Source: Apostichopus japonicus
Taxonomy: Eukaryota > Echinodermata > Holothuroidea > Aspidochirotida > Stichopodidae
DNA: 64,000 bases
Reading direction: 5' to 3'
NCBI RefSeq assembly: GCF_037975245.1
Contig: NC_092582.1
Span: forward strand, 11,758,001-11,822,000
The position numbers and the translations under genes are program-made. Below the pieces are notes generated by a model. It was not told the DNA's origin, made no database searches, and saw nothing but the letters and a program-made list of their open reading frames with translations. Below, piece by piece: positions 36,971 to 49,410 of the stretch; the stretch's first letter is position 1; each line of letters starts with the position of its first letter.

Positions 36971-37558
36971 TGTTGTAACATATGGTCTGGTACTAGATAT
37001 ACCAATCTGAATCCCATTTGTATTACACAGAAGAGAGCAGTCCGCCATACAACACATGCCAAACCACGGGACCACACAAATCCTCTTTTTAAGCGCTCTA
37101 ATTTGTTAAACACTGATGACATTATAAGGGTTAACCTTGCTACATTTGCTTATAAGGTATGGAATGGACTGTTACCAAATGCTTTTAATGACTACTTAAT
37201 ATGTAACAGTGATATTCATCATTACAATACCAGATCTTCAGGCAATGCACATTATAACAGGTATAATTCTACAATGGGGATGTTATCACTAAGGGCACGT
37301 ACAATCAAAACATGGAATTCTCTATCAGACAATATTACAAATAAACCTTCTGCAAAATCATTCAGAAGAAACTTTATTCAAAAAATTATTGCATCTTATT
37401 AATTGAACATGTTTATTTTTTCTTATATATTTAGTTTACCTTTTACTTTTCTTTACAGGGAGTCCTCTACTTTGTTAAACCATCTGAAGGTTTTTTAGAG
37501 GACTTCCTATCACATTGTATATATTCACGTGATAAAACAAATAAATCAATCAATCAAT
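36971..37558 (+). mobile_element. LINE copy 2: C-terminal reverse transcriptase fragment and 3' UTR
   Basis: From about 36971 the plus strand reads CCNIWSGTRYTNLNPICITQ and then continues in the same frame through DDIIRVNLATFAYKVWNGLL and TIKTWNSLSDNI to a stop at 37402. It matches the end of LINE copy 1 (IIRVNIATFTYKAWNGLLPN) and keeps the intact C-terminus that copy 1 lost. The RT core is absent, so it is a severely 5'-truncated insertion. The 3' UTR hairpin is at 37459-37507, and the tail is AAATAAATC then AATC repeats. Confidence 0.9.
37459..37507 (+). other. 3' UTR hairpin of LINE copy 2
   Basis: Stem GTCCTCTA / TAGAGGAC with upper stem AAACC / GGTTT and the same bulge near the base as copy 1. 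Relative to copy 1, T-A has become C-G and G-U has become A-U: both partners fit. Confidence 0.75.
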
Positions 37559-40059
37559 TATGAACCAAAACAACGAAGTGAAATTGAACAACTGTTTCCA
37601 AACGATCAATTTAAAGGTTAAAGAAGGGTTAATAGTGTTTTTATATAGAAGCAGAAAATGAACAATAATGAGAACATTTAATTGGGATGGACGGAAGTTT
37701 TTTTTTTCACTTTCGGCCTAGCATAATTTGCATACAATCTTCAAATGGAATGTTGTTGATATTGGCATGAACTGATTAGAACTGGGCATTGAAATAACCG
37801 CGGATATGATCTATCTTGTGGATATTTGTTTACCGCTTGTAAATATGTGTTTCGAGTTTGACTAGAGTCCGAGGAAGTCCACTCGGGTTACACTTGGCTC
37901 ATAGGACAGCAAACTCTTAAGAATCTATAATATGCTGCTTTTTCTGTGAAGGGTCCTTTGACTAGTCTTTATACCAGTATAGAGGTGTCGTAAACCAGGT
38001 CAAGCCCCCGGGAACAATTATGACAGCTGTTCCCCCTCTTTGTACCCCCCGTCCCCTAAATGATCGCCGGGCCCGGCATCTGACCCACAACCCCCCCCCC
38101 CCGTTCCCATACTCGTCACCCCGTGTAAAACCACTTAGAAGGGATAACATTAAACAGAGGACGCTATACTGCGTAACTAACGTTGCTAGCGTTACCGCTT
38201 CCGTTAAACAGCGATGACAATGATTCAACAAGCGTTATTGCTAACGCCCTCTGTTCGTTTTACAGTAAGAGAAATGTCCTGGAACGCTGGACCTTAAAAT
38301 TAATCGATTATGACGTGGATTTATTTGTTATAATTTCGACTGTTATTTGAGAACACAACCAAAACATACATTATGTATCCTTCTTTCTATAGTTACCCTT
38401 TAATAGCTCATATTTGACCTTTTAATATTAAACATATAGGTAAATAATATAAATATGAAAGAAAAACAGCTGCGAATCTCTAGTTGTCCGGACATTTTGA
38501 AGGGCTATTTGGCGAGATTAAAAATGATGTATATATTTTACAACTTTTTTATTGACATAGATGATCACACATCAATAGTTTGATAATGAAATAATATTTC
38601 GAATGGTAGCTAATTATATTTGGCGAGAAAACAATTGACTGTTAATTTAACGTTTATCAATTTCCGGCTCATTGATGGTTGAAATTGATGTTATATACAC
38701 AGGCAGTGAGTTGGCAATAACACGCAATAATGCGTCATGTGGTCAAGGTAGGGTGGTATAGCATAACTACTATGCTAGGACCAGATTCAAATTGAAACAA
38801 TACGTCGATTGCATATAAAGCTTTGCCCACCACCTTTCGTCGATAAATGAATAGCTGACATCTGCCGCAAAACTAAAAACAATTTGTTGGTTGTAGCATC
38901 CATGTTAACTTAAGACTTATAGACAAGCATGAATTAGTTTTATGCGATATATTTAACTATAGAACAAACAACAACTACAACTTCAAGAACATTAAACCAA
39001 TTTTTGAAACCTAGTCTTGACAAATATTTATGTCGGATTGGCTGAATTCAAATATGACATATTCAAATGGAAAATAATACGAAAAGCTAGAAAAATAATA
39101 TCTGAGCTAAAGACGCCCTTCGAAATATATTGATGCCTCCGGAAAACATAGCCATCCTAACCAAAACGAAGGCTTGGTTTAATTCCGAGCTAAACAGAGA
39201 TTTGAAGAGATTAACTTCTTAACACTTCGGTGCTCCCCTGGGTAATGATTTCGGCGCTTCTGTTGCCCTGCCAACAAGGTTCTGCTTACGTCACAGCTTA
39301 TTGTTTTAAATATAAAGAGGGAATTCAAACAGACAGACATATATGGTGTGCAAAGTCGTATTAAACGTTTGTTTATCAAACTAACGCATGCGCATATTTT
39401 TCTGTGACTACCTCTTTTGGTTGGTAAATGACAAATGAATATTCATTTCCGTCAACAGGCAGCCAATGGCAACATGAGAAATAAACAACAAATGTTACCT
39501 ACCAAATGATTTATATTGCTGGAAGCTATATGTCTGGATGAAATTCTCGGTAGATTATACAGTGACGTGTCAAATGTGAAATTAAACGGTGTTTCATAGC
39601 TAATGTAGAGTGGCTTAGTGGCTTAGAGTGGGGTGGAGGGGGGGGGGGGCAGTAGATAGTGGTTAAGTTTGCAAAATAAGTACGTTTGGTTAGTTTGCCG
39701 TTCAATCAGCTTTCAATTTGTTCAAATTTATGAAACACGTTAGTATAGGCTATTTCATATTTACCGTCTTGAGCATTTAAGAAAACACCAGTTGGTATCC
39801 TTCCTAGCCCCCCCCCCCCCGCCCACCCTCCCAACCTCACTCCACATCCGCTACCGATCCCAATCCATGCAACAGTAGTACAGTGATTAATAAATCTCCG
39901 CATATATTTCTCAAAGATTACGTATTAATACGAAGAATACGTAATGGAATTATTGGAAGTTTCAGTATCCGGAATAGTTCTATCTTTCATAGCTAAAAGA
40001 CGTTTCAAAAATTGTCGAAATGCAAGCGATACTATTTCATGCACGAAGTGGTGTGATAC
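37559..40059. other. Intergenic, no gene recognised
   Basis: Holds a GC-rich patch with poly-C near 38030-38110, and poly-G/C runs near 39640 and 39806. No exon or repeat family is confidently identified. Confidence 0.5.
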
Positions 40060-40404
40060 CAGTGGCGTAGGAAGGTACTTTTGAGTGGGGGGGGGGGGGA
40101 GGCTGAAGACTGATGGCCGGCCTGGGGGAGTGGTCTAAGGATTTTTTTTGAATTTCCAGGTGGCCTCAGATGCAATTTGGTGCAATATAGCACACTTCAA
40201 CACCCACTCCATTTTGTAAATAATTATGCATTTTCACCTGGCCTTAGATGCAATTTGGTGATCCAAATTAGATTTTTTTCTCATTTGGAAATGAAAAAGG
40301 GGTTTTCTGACTTGCGAAGCGGGGGGCGGAATGATACTTCCGCCCCCATATTTTTCACTGGGGGGGGGGGGCTGGCGCCCCAGCCCCCGGTTCCTACGCC
40401 CTTG
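40060..40404. mobile_element. hAT-like MITE, 345 bp
   Basis: Ends CAGTGGCGTAGGAAGG and GGTTCCTACGCCCTTG are imperfect inverted repeats. Flanks TGTGATAC (40052-40059) and TCTGATAC (40405-40412) match at 7 of 8 positions. Poly-G runs lie just inside both ends. Internally, GATGCAATTTGGTG occurs twice (40169, 40249). Confidence 0.75.
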
Positions 40405-42912
40405 TCTGATACCATCGTATTTATGTATCATTAACTCCTTTCTTTATTAGACACATTTCCCTTTTGGGTTTCTGTGACGTGAAGGTATATACCACCCTAC
40501 TCAAGTGGATTGCCATCAAGAAAGAAAAAAAAAGGAAAACGTGAAGTCTTTAACTAAGACAGGACTCGAAGACGTGACATCTAAACAGATTTATATGAAG
40601 ATTATCAAATAACGCACACTTTCTTTGTCCTGTCAAGGGAAAAGGGTGATTACAAAGGGTTCAATAGTAACCCATCACAGCATGAATACATACTAGTATA
40701 GAAAATATCCTTAAGTTAAAAGCTAAAGGCAGTAAACTCCTTTAACTTAAAGGGATAAAATTGAACTGGTTCTGACTTGGTAACGATGTTAAATGTTGCA
40801 AGTAGAGACAACCTCATCACAGTTAAAGCGATATTCCGGTGGCAGGCAATCTTACTTAGTATTATTCTACACTGTTTATTGAATTTCCACCTCAGTATCT
40901 AGATAAGATTGTTTGAATCAAGGAGATCGAAACTGCTTGTTTGAATGTAGGCATTTTTAACAGTTATAGACCTCCCTTACTCAGGCAATTGGATAACAAT
41001 AGGTTGTTTGTGATATCATCTTCTTCTTCTTCTTTAACGTTTTCTTTATTATCAGTGTTTTTTTTCTTAGATTTCATCTTTGAAATGTCATTGGTACATT
41101 GCAAAGTTTGTTTAGTTGCCAATGTTTTCTGTATTTAAAATTTTATCGATATGTATCATTTTTCCCAAGAATGTGGTTTTCTTCATTGGGTAAATGATTG
41201 ATTCGCTATGAAAAAAAGCAACGAAACTGTTAGTTCAATGATCATGATGACATCACCGACTTCGCTGTAGCCATATCAATTAACTAATAAAATAATATGA
41301 AACTTTTACAACATTTTTTCCCCACGATACTAAATGATATTAAGAATTTGGCCTAAAGATTCAGAAAGTTTCCAATAATGTTGTTAACCATTAAACCACA
41401 GTCATTGGGCATCTCTTTAATAGTTATACATGCCTTTAACATGCTGGGGCAGTCGTTCATTCTACGTAGAATGTTTCAGTCTATTGAACGCCAGCCTGGC
41501 AATAATTCAACAATTAATTGTTTTATTTTATACTATGTAAACAGCTCGTTTGCTTATATCTATTGAACATATAAAGCAACGCCCCAAATGACAATGATCA
41601 TAATTAAACATTTTAAACAATTAATTACTTATTTACTCTCAATGTCTGATAGCTAAATCAACAGTATCAGCTGCTGAAATATAAAATTAATATTTGTTAA
41701 TATTTACAATTGCTGTCATTAATAACGTCATATTGGATCAAAATTTTGACATTTTCCTGAACAGCGCAAAAAGTAAAGAAATCGAATAAAATATATTTAA
41801 AAATAAATAGTATTTGTTTTGTATTTTAACATATAACACTCCTTTATGTGCGTTTTGGAGGGGTGTGGGTGAGAGGGAAATAATAATATTTTGATTTTCA
41901 ATAAGCTATTGCCAAAAAGTTGATCAAAAAGATATTGAATGATATTATAGCTTCCAACCACAAGGTTGATGTGATTACTTGAGGTCGGCAAATGTTCTGC
42001 TCGTGTTCTTTTCTAGCAAAAGAAGGTTATACGTTTCATTTTCTACATAAACTAGCTGCATAGTAGTGGAACATCAAAGCAACTCTCATTGGTTGCTATA
42101 CGGAAAGTGACATCAAGAATGACAACACTCAGATGGGAAAGGAATATAAAGGCTTAAAAGTCACAAACGGGCATCCAATTTTACTGATGTCATCCTGTCA
42201 CTAGGGTGTAGAACATATTAATGATCTGCCCATTTCTTCTTTGAGGGGATAGGGATCGGGGTATTGTGTATTCTTGGGGTAAAAGAAGACAAATATTGAA
42301 TGTAGCAAATTTTAGTTAGCAAAAAGAAAACAGTAAAGTAACATTGCCATTTTCTACATTAGTTAACATTCCTATCATACAGGTGAACGTAACTGCTTTT
42401 CCTGTTCCTCTAACAGATAAATAATTTACCTGTCAAACTTTATTATCATGAAGAGTTCATGGAGAAAACAGTGGGTTAGAGGCTTTGGGGCGGGTGGGGG
42501 GGGGGGGAACTCCTGCTGCACATATACACGTTCTAATCCGAATATAGTGAGACCATTGATTAATCGTTACAGACCACGAATTCTCATCATATAGGTGGTG
42601 GCCATCGGGCCAAGGTAAGCGGGAAAATATCAATAAGTCGACCTTGAAAAGGAAATAAGCCTACAACATTGAATAAGTTTTCTATATTAGACCGATTTAT
42701 ATAGCCTTTAGGGTTGAACACTATACCGGCCTTCTCTGTACAGTCCCTTAATTTAAGTCAATTGTGAGAATTGGATTCCGACCGGGCGTATAGAAGAAAA
42801 TTATTTGAGGACTCATTTTGGTGTTTCTATACAAATGCGTTTCTAAAGTTGATGACTTTCAAGTTTAATTGCAGTGATTCTGTCTGTGACGAATAAACAG
42901 ATTTCACTAGAT
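40405..42912. other. Intergenic, no gene recognised
   Basis: AT-rich with a poly-G run near 42498. Open frames at 40941-41138, 41378-41566 and 41797-41991 lack domains and splice context. Confidence 0.5.
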
Positions 42913-43288
42913 CAGGGTTTCCCTAACTTTATCCCCCCCCCCCACGAACCCCCTGTGGATGTCAGAGTTGTCCACGAACCCCCAACTTTTCGAGACGCGA
43001 TCTGAGTCATTATTATACTATAATACGCATAACAGCCTGTGTCTGTTTCATAATTCAGTTATTTATCACATGTACGTTACGGTACTACTATGGCAACATA
43101 TGCGTACGGTACGCGAAAAGAGTGTGTCGAAAGGTACGACTTTTGTACATTACAAACTTATATGATATATCAGATTTTAGTTCAACAAAAAGTACTCTAG
43201 TTTTGACTTTCAGAAACGTCTCACGAACACCCTGGGATGGACTCACGCACCCCCTGGGGGTTCATGCATCCCAGTTAGGGAACCCCTG
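42913..43288. mobile_element. hAT-like MITE, 376 bp, Charlie-type ends
   Basis: Ends CAGGGTTTCCCTAACTT and AGTTAGGGAACCCCTG, resembling the CAGGGGTTCCCAAAC termini of hAT/Charlie elements. Flanks CACTAGAT (42905-42912) and CACTAGTT (43289-43296) match at 7 of 8. CACGAACCCCC motifs recur just inside each end. No transposase. Confidence 0.8.
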
Positions 43289-46200
43289 CACTAGTTAGTG
43301 GCAGCATGCCATTCCACATTAAACACAATGACAGCATCCCGCAAGACCCGCATTACCTAAAAAACATGTTTGCTTTCTGTATGTTGATTAAAACAAAATG
43401 CTTACGTATACATTTTTGGGAGGAAATTACTGAGTCTATACATATTATTTATCGGATTAGGAAGAAATAAACACAAGTTTGGATTCTGTCTGTTTTATGA
43501 ATCCATATGGTATCGAATTTTCTCGTTACATCTATTTTGTTTGTATAGTAGCTTTACAAACAGGAAACTAAGTTAATTCTTTTAGGTCTAACATTTTTAG
43601 AACTAATATAGTGATTATAGTTTTTATCGACAATACAATGTATGAAACATAAAATATCCTGTGACATTTGAAAAAAAATGAATTCTCCATTGACATCTTT
43701 TCTTTTTTGAAATGTTATAAACTTTCTCTTTGCTTGGTATCAAACTTTTCCAACATAATTTTATTTGAATTCATGACTTTCTCTTCCACCTATAAAGCTA
43801 AAAGTGGCAGAAATTAATCAGCTAATGGTTGATGCAAACACTCAAGCCAATTTTGATATATACCAGACAGGTGTGAAGTTTATAAATTATATTAGCTGAT
43901 CATCAGACATCAGGTGGGAAAATCAAATATTATACTTCAATAATCTTGACTTTTTTTTAAACAAAATGTTACTTTTTATCGCTATATAAACAGAGGGTGC
44001 GTTATGCAGTTTGCCAAACAAAAATCGTTAAAGTGATATTTTCCAGGCTGGAGATATTATATGGTGACGTAACCAGATTGGTGCTGGCAGTGTCCGCTTA
44101 GTCGCTGTGACAAAGAAATATGAGTAAATCTCTCATAATCACCATCCCATTATATACAAATATTACCCATGGATTATCTACAGTCGTTAACCATCCACCC
44201 ACTCGCCACCATCCCCTCCCCTACCCCAAACCCTACCTTCACCCCTGACCCCTCACCTCTCACCCCTCACCCCTGCAGTACCACACTAGCATCAATTAAA
44301 AGTCCCTAACCTTCCAAAATGTTTTAATGCTCGACTCTTCCATTGAAACGCTGAGTAAACCACGCACGCGCATAAAAGATAATGTAACTATGGAGTAAAT
44401 ATGGCACGGAGTCAAGTTTTTCATTATTTTGTGAAGAGCCCAAAATATCATTTGGGAGTAGGGAAATGGAAAGAGATGTTGCAATTATTATTTTTAAATT
44501 TATGTGAGGCTTAAATCTTAACTCGACTTTTCAAGTTGGGGCTCAAATTTGGTAGTAATGATGAGAGTTTTCCTTTGCAAACGTTTAGCATCAGAATTCT
44601 GACAAAATTAAATTCTGATAATGCTATTAAAACCGCTTTCAGATTCGCGAGAATATTCAATATTCCAACTTTGCTCAACATTATTTTAACCTTGATCAAA
44701 GCTATCACGATTGTTGCTAGTTTGCAAATTTCATATGATACCCGTCATGTTTATGTCCTGGTCGGGTGTAATTGTGAAGGTTTTTAGAGGAACCCATCAC
44801 AGCATGATAAAGAAACTAACACAGCAAACCCTCACGTATCACCAACCTCAACTCTGTAAAAGTTTGGGACTGATCAAGAATTTTTAACCTTTAGTAGTTG
44901 TAATCATTTGAGCGCAACAAATATTAAATCGATAAAAATAAGTGACAATGTTATCAGTAAATTGTCAGAGATACTGACATAGTTTGCGCACGTAGTCAAT
45001 TTTGAGCTTATATCACTGCAGGCCAAAACAAGTAAATGTAAAAGAAAAGATTATTCGATATAAAATAAAATATTTAATAAATCGGACATGCGCAAAAGCA
45101 AATGACAATCCATTATATGTTAATCACTTTTAGGATTTAGAATGTACCATGCACCTCAATTTTGTAAACGGAAAAGAGCTCTTGAAACGAACTTTACTAA
45201 TTTTAGAGTAAACAGAATCATTTGAAAACTGTCAGCCTGTCAAAATTGTAAAACAAATCTGTATCGTTTTTAATCGTCTATCGTTGTTAATCAGGTTGGT
45301 TTCGCGATAAACTTACATTCAATGATGCGATGTTAGTATGTAAAGTATGTATAGTTTATGATTATATTGATAAAAGAGCTGATGGTATGCAATTACCCAG
45401 TAACACCATCGCGATGCAAGGTGCGTGGTGTCCTGGTAGCGAGCATTTATTCCGTGTGATATTGATGTATCAAAATGTCAATTCTCATTCTAAATATTCT
45501 TTCTTTTTTTGTTTACCTTGGACTATACTACAGTGGTCCCATAAATGCAAGCAAATACATTTACCAAGTATCCATTGAATTCAGAACATATTTAGCAAAC
45601 TATCTGTGCCTAAAGTTGTCACCTTGCAGTGATGATTTCATGGGGTGCCCTCACATCCCTCAGTTTGTAAGAAAGTGTTCAGTTACTGAGGTAAACTCTC
45701 TACCGTCGGATGGTGACACTGAATGGGCGCGTCTCCTTATTCCGTTGAACACGCATCGCTAAGAGAAGGCTTGGTATAAGCCAGTGGTCATCCACAATCA
45801 TCCCATAGATGTGGTTTCAAGTCGGCTTCTTTTGACTTTCTATCCCTTAAGATTCACTCAACTAAACCGAAGAAGAAGTACCAGTATTTTAGAATCTAAA
45901 TTAACTCTTCAGTAACAAAAATGCTTAAGAAAGTATTTAAAGTAAACATAATCACCATTATTTGTCTGTGAATGGTTATATTAAGCATTATTTATTATCA
46001 TTATCTTTAGTACTGTCCGTCACGTGATGGTATATTGAAGAGTGTGTTAGTTGTTGTTATTTTGCGAATTTGAGAAAGCTTGAAGTAATTACAAAACTTG
46101 ATTTTCTTTTTGTTTGTAAGGTTCAATAACAAACTATTCAGTAAACTGAACTTGATTTATGACACCTCAGATTATATTCTTCAGCATTCAAATTACATAG

Positions 46201-47019
46201 ACTATTATTGACAAATGTGTTGAAGTGCATTATGGGATATTATTTATGAGTATATGTCGCTATTTTCATGGTTTAAACAAACGCATTAACAATGTCATGT
46301 TAAATTAATTTGGTCTTTATAAAGTTCCAGAAAAAACAGGACAGAAAATATATATGTAAGGATATTTCCCTTTAAAAGACAAAATATATTTTATATTCAC
46401 CAAAGCTATGAGAAAAAAGGGAATAAACTTTTAAATTATCAGTTTGAGAAATTAAATCAGTTTTTATGTGACACGATCGAACGTGCATCAAGGAGAAAAT
46501 ATCGCTAGATTATCAGCACTGCAGGAAAAGAAATAATATAGTCAAACTAGCCATTAATATCCAGGGTTGGATTTACCTCTTTGGCGCTGAGAGAGAGAGC
46601 CAGACAACTTGATACCGTCGCCCCCAGTAAAAGTGAGGCTACAAAAGACAGGTGTTGTGTTTTGATATTTTAATTCATAGGCGTAGTTAATATATATGTA
46701 TATAATACACGTGCAATGGAGCACGTAGTTAAGAACTGTCGTGGCTGTTTTTCATTGATGTATGATGATGCTGTACTCTGCAAGTTATAGGAAAGAGGTA
46801 ATAGGAAAGAGGTCACAAATATCGTTTTTATTTAAGCGATATTTATTTCACTTGAGTCACTTTCCCCCAATTTGCTTTTCCTTATTTGTTTGGTACTATT
46901 TAATTTTGGGCCTTGTTTAGTATAGGACACTGGGCCTAAACCTATTATGTCCTAGTGGTAAATCCTACCCTAGGAATATCGACCAAGAAAATTTGTAGTT
47001 TTTTTGTTTTTAGGTTAGT
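43289..47019. other. Intergenic, no gene recognised
   Basis: Includes a C-rich stretch near 44195-44280 built on CACCCCT units, upstream of nothing recognisable. Open frames at 44536-44787 and 45330-45762 encode no domain I know. No PSP94-type exon was found. Confidence 0.5.
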
Positions 47020-49018
47020 TTATGGTGAAGCAGTCGTTTCGGTGACAAGGTGCTCGTATTCGGAATAAAACCAACCAAGGAGCTCACATCGGGTCTTGCA
47101 CTTTGGCTCGCGTTTATATTTACAGGTGTCCTGGAGTTGATAGAGGTAAACAAAACATCGGTATGGGTCTGCAACGTTCGGATACGGAGCTCTAGAAAAT
47201 AGAGAGAATACAACAAAAACATGATAAAACAGGTAAAAAAACAACGATATTTAGCTGTGACGTAAGGAGGGTTTTAGAAACTACAGAAAGAACGCGTTAT
47301 CGAGACCAGAATCGTGATAATAGTCTGCTATGGGACAGAGAAGTCAAACAGAAACACGATTATGTGGTTCTTTTATATTTTTTGAGGAACCTGTTGATAT
47401 TAAACAAGAAGAGAATTACCCAAATACTGGTACGAGAGCACGAAAGACAATATTGGCAAAATGTCGCATCGGTTGATTAGATTCAAGTAATTAGTTAGTC
47501 TATGTTTTTTGTTTTTGTTTTTAGCAACTACCAGATCGTCTTTATTACATGCATAATTATGTCACTTTTTTGATACGATTCGTTATATAATAAATTGAAA
47601 TTAGTAAACTAACTTGAATATAACTTTAAATACGACCTAATGAATCATCCGAATAAGTCAAAAACTTGACAATTAAAAATATTTTTCATTGTTAATAGTT
47701 GTTAGCATATATTAGCATATATTTGCATAATTTAGCATAATTCAGCATAAGTAAGCAGACATACGACTATTACCGACTACTGTACTTACTTTTTACAGCA
47801 TACCACACTCAAGTCATCCGCACAGAAACAGAATGTACAGCCATCGTCATTTGGGTTGATTACTTGGTCACCGGGAATAGTACAGCCCAGAGATGCTGCA
47901 AATAAATGATCAAAGTAGATATTAATATTAAATTATGAGCTACTATATGCTAAAATTGGCATCCGGACCCCCTTCCCTGCCGTATAGGATTTGCTACAAA
48001 ATAGTATATATTGCTGACCTTGCGTGTTTACTACAACGTTTTTGTGGCTCTTTTGGTAACAAATAAATATTAACAATCATGATACTTTATAGGTAAATAT
48101 TAACCAGCTCATGACATATTTCCAGGTGCACTTTGAGAGTCGATATGTGTCTCTGATTAATTGTTCAGTAACTTTCAAATACTGGAGTAGCAATCTCTAG
48201 AAATAAAGGGAAATTATAGAACCAACCTAAATATAGCTCCTTTATGAAACGGAACTATAACATTTAATACGGGGGGCATCATTAAACAATATGATACAAT
48301 GCATGTTATGAACTGCCCCCTTATATCCCCCTTCTATCCCCCTTCCACCCCCTCCTTTCCCCCTCCTATACCCCTCCTCCTCATTTCCCTTTCATTGTTT
48401 TGGAGATATATTGAGCAGGTGTGTAGAAACGACGTCACTATTTATCGTTTGTTTATTTAATAGGCAAATGTGTTATATAGATGGATAATGTTACCATAAC
48501 GACAGCGGTTCTTACGTTACCTAATATTGCCATCCATGTCCGTAACAGAATATGAAAATATGAAAAAGAAAAGAAAAAGGTATACAGAGCTATCATGTTC
48601 TAGTGGTACTATCACCTGACACATTGACATTATGCAACCCTTCCCCTCTACCCCTTAACCTTTCCCATTCCCCACTCTCCCGATTTTACGAACCAATATA
48701 TCTTTCGAAATGAGCACGGTATTTTCTAGCTTTCGTGAGAATTACAAGTCTCCTCCATCATACATAATAATAGGATGACAGTTATTTTTTGAATTTTTGC
48801 CTCTCCTTTTAATTTTTATTTTGTCTCATTCAACTAAATATTAAATGCAATGTTTACTCACAGTCAATATAACACACTCCATTATCAGGTTTCTGGTTTG
48901 GTCTTGTTTCATTCACTGGCAGAATTCCCTCCAATTCGTTTTTCTTTAACCCATAAGTCTGCGCCAAAGAGACACCAATCATGCCAATAAAGACGGCTGT
49001 ATGAAGAAGTCTCATCAT
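47020..49018 (-). CDS. PSP94-like: PSP94L-D: secreted beta-microseminoprotein-like protein
   Basis: Exons: 49018-48862, 47895-47790 (106 nt), 47191-47020. Donors are T|GTGAGT and AA|GTAAGT, acceptors TTTGCAG| and TTTTCTAG|, phases 1 and 2. The product is 144 residues. The signal peptide ends at VSLA, and Gln-20 may be the mature N-terminus. A 29-residue segment contains ILPV and KPDNGVC. Cysteines are at 49, 57, 72, 75, 77, 85, 86, 100, 111, 119 and 123. The C100-C111 gap is ten residues instead of eight, the only change of spacing here among A to D. GWFY follows, then a tail of about 15 residues, the longest with A. An acceptor (TTTCTTTCAG) 33 nt upstream of the ATG and a donor near 49331 suggest a 5' noncoding exon. 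Intron 1 has a strong CCCCCTT tract at 48300-48370. Confidence 0.88.
48298..48382. repeat. Polypyrimidine CCCCCTT tract in intron 1 of PSP94L-D
   Basis: CCCCCTTATAT, CCCCCTTCTAT, CCCCCTTCCAC and similar units on the plus strand, so purine-rich in the transcript. Such tracts can form triplexes; here it is more likely only a low-complexity repeat. Confidence 0.7.
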
Positions 49019-49410
49019 TCTTGAAGTAAGGTTTTACTCGAGAGAGGTAATCTGAAAGAAATGTTCATTAAAATCCTTACATTTTTGAAGACGTGTCCAT
49101 AAATAAATAAATGTAAAAAAAAACAATATTCTTACAAAGAGAAAAAAAGGTTATCATAAAGTATGGATTTTGTTTTATAAATCTGCCAATTATAATTGCA
49201 ACTTTGTCTGTCACCGGAAAACTTGTCTCTTACAAGACTCCTTTCTCGTATGAATTCAGTTTAGTGGACATATCGAACTTCAATTTAAAATTGATTGAGT
49301 ATATATAAAATGAAATATGAAGCAGTACATACCTGTATTGGATAATATCGAGTTATTTACCGGGAAACATAAATTTGTCTTGAAGATGTAGAGTTGGAAT
49401 TTATTTATCG
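49019..49410 (-). promoter_or_regulatory. Putative 5' noncoding exon and promoter of PSP94L-D
   Basis: The ATG-bearing exon starts at 49051 after TTTCTTTCAG. A donor ATACAG|GTATGT lies near 49331, with a TAAATAAA-type box near 49400-49410 in the minus sense. This gives a noncoding exon of roughly 50 nt and a 280-nt intron. The acceptor is clear; the donor and promoter are inference. Confidence 0.4.

Noticed and set aside
44195-44280. Telomere-like CCCTAC/CACCCCT repeat
   Set aside because: The units are irregular and do not match the animal telomere repeat CCCTAA; only a low-complexity C-rich patch.
45330-45762. Two overlapping plus-strand open frames of 82 and 95 residues
   Set aside because: No recognisable domain, signal peptide pattern or splice context; they could be transposon remnants.
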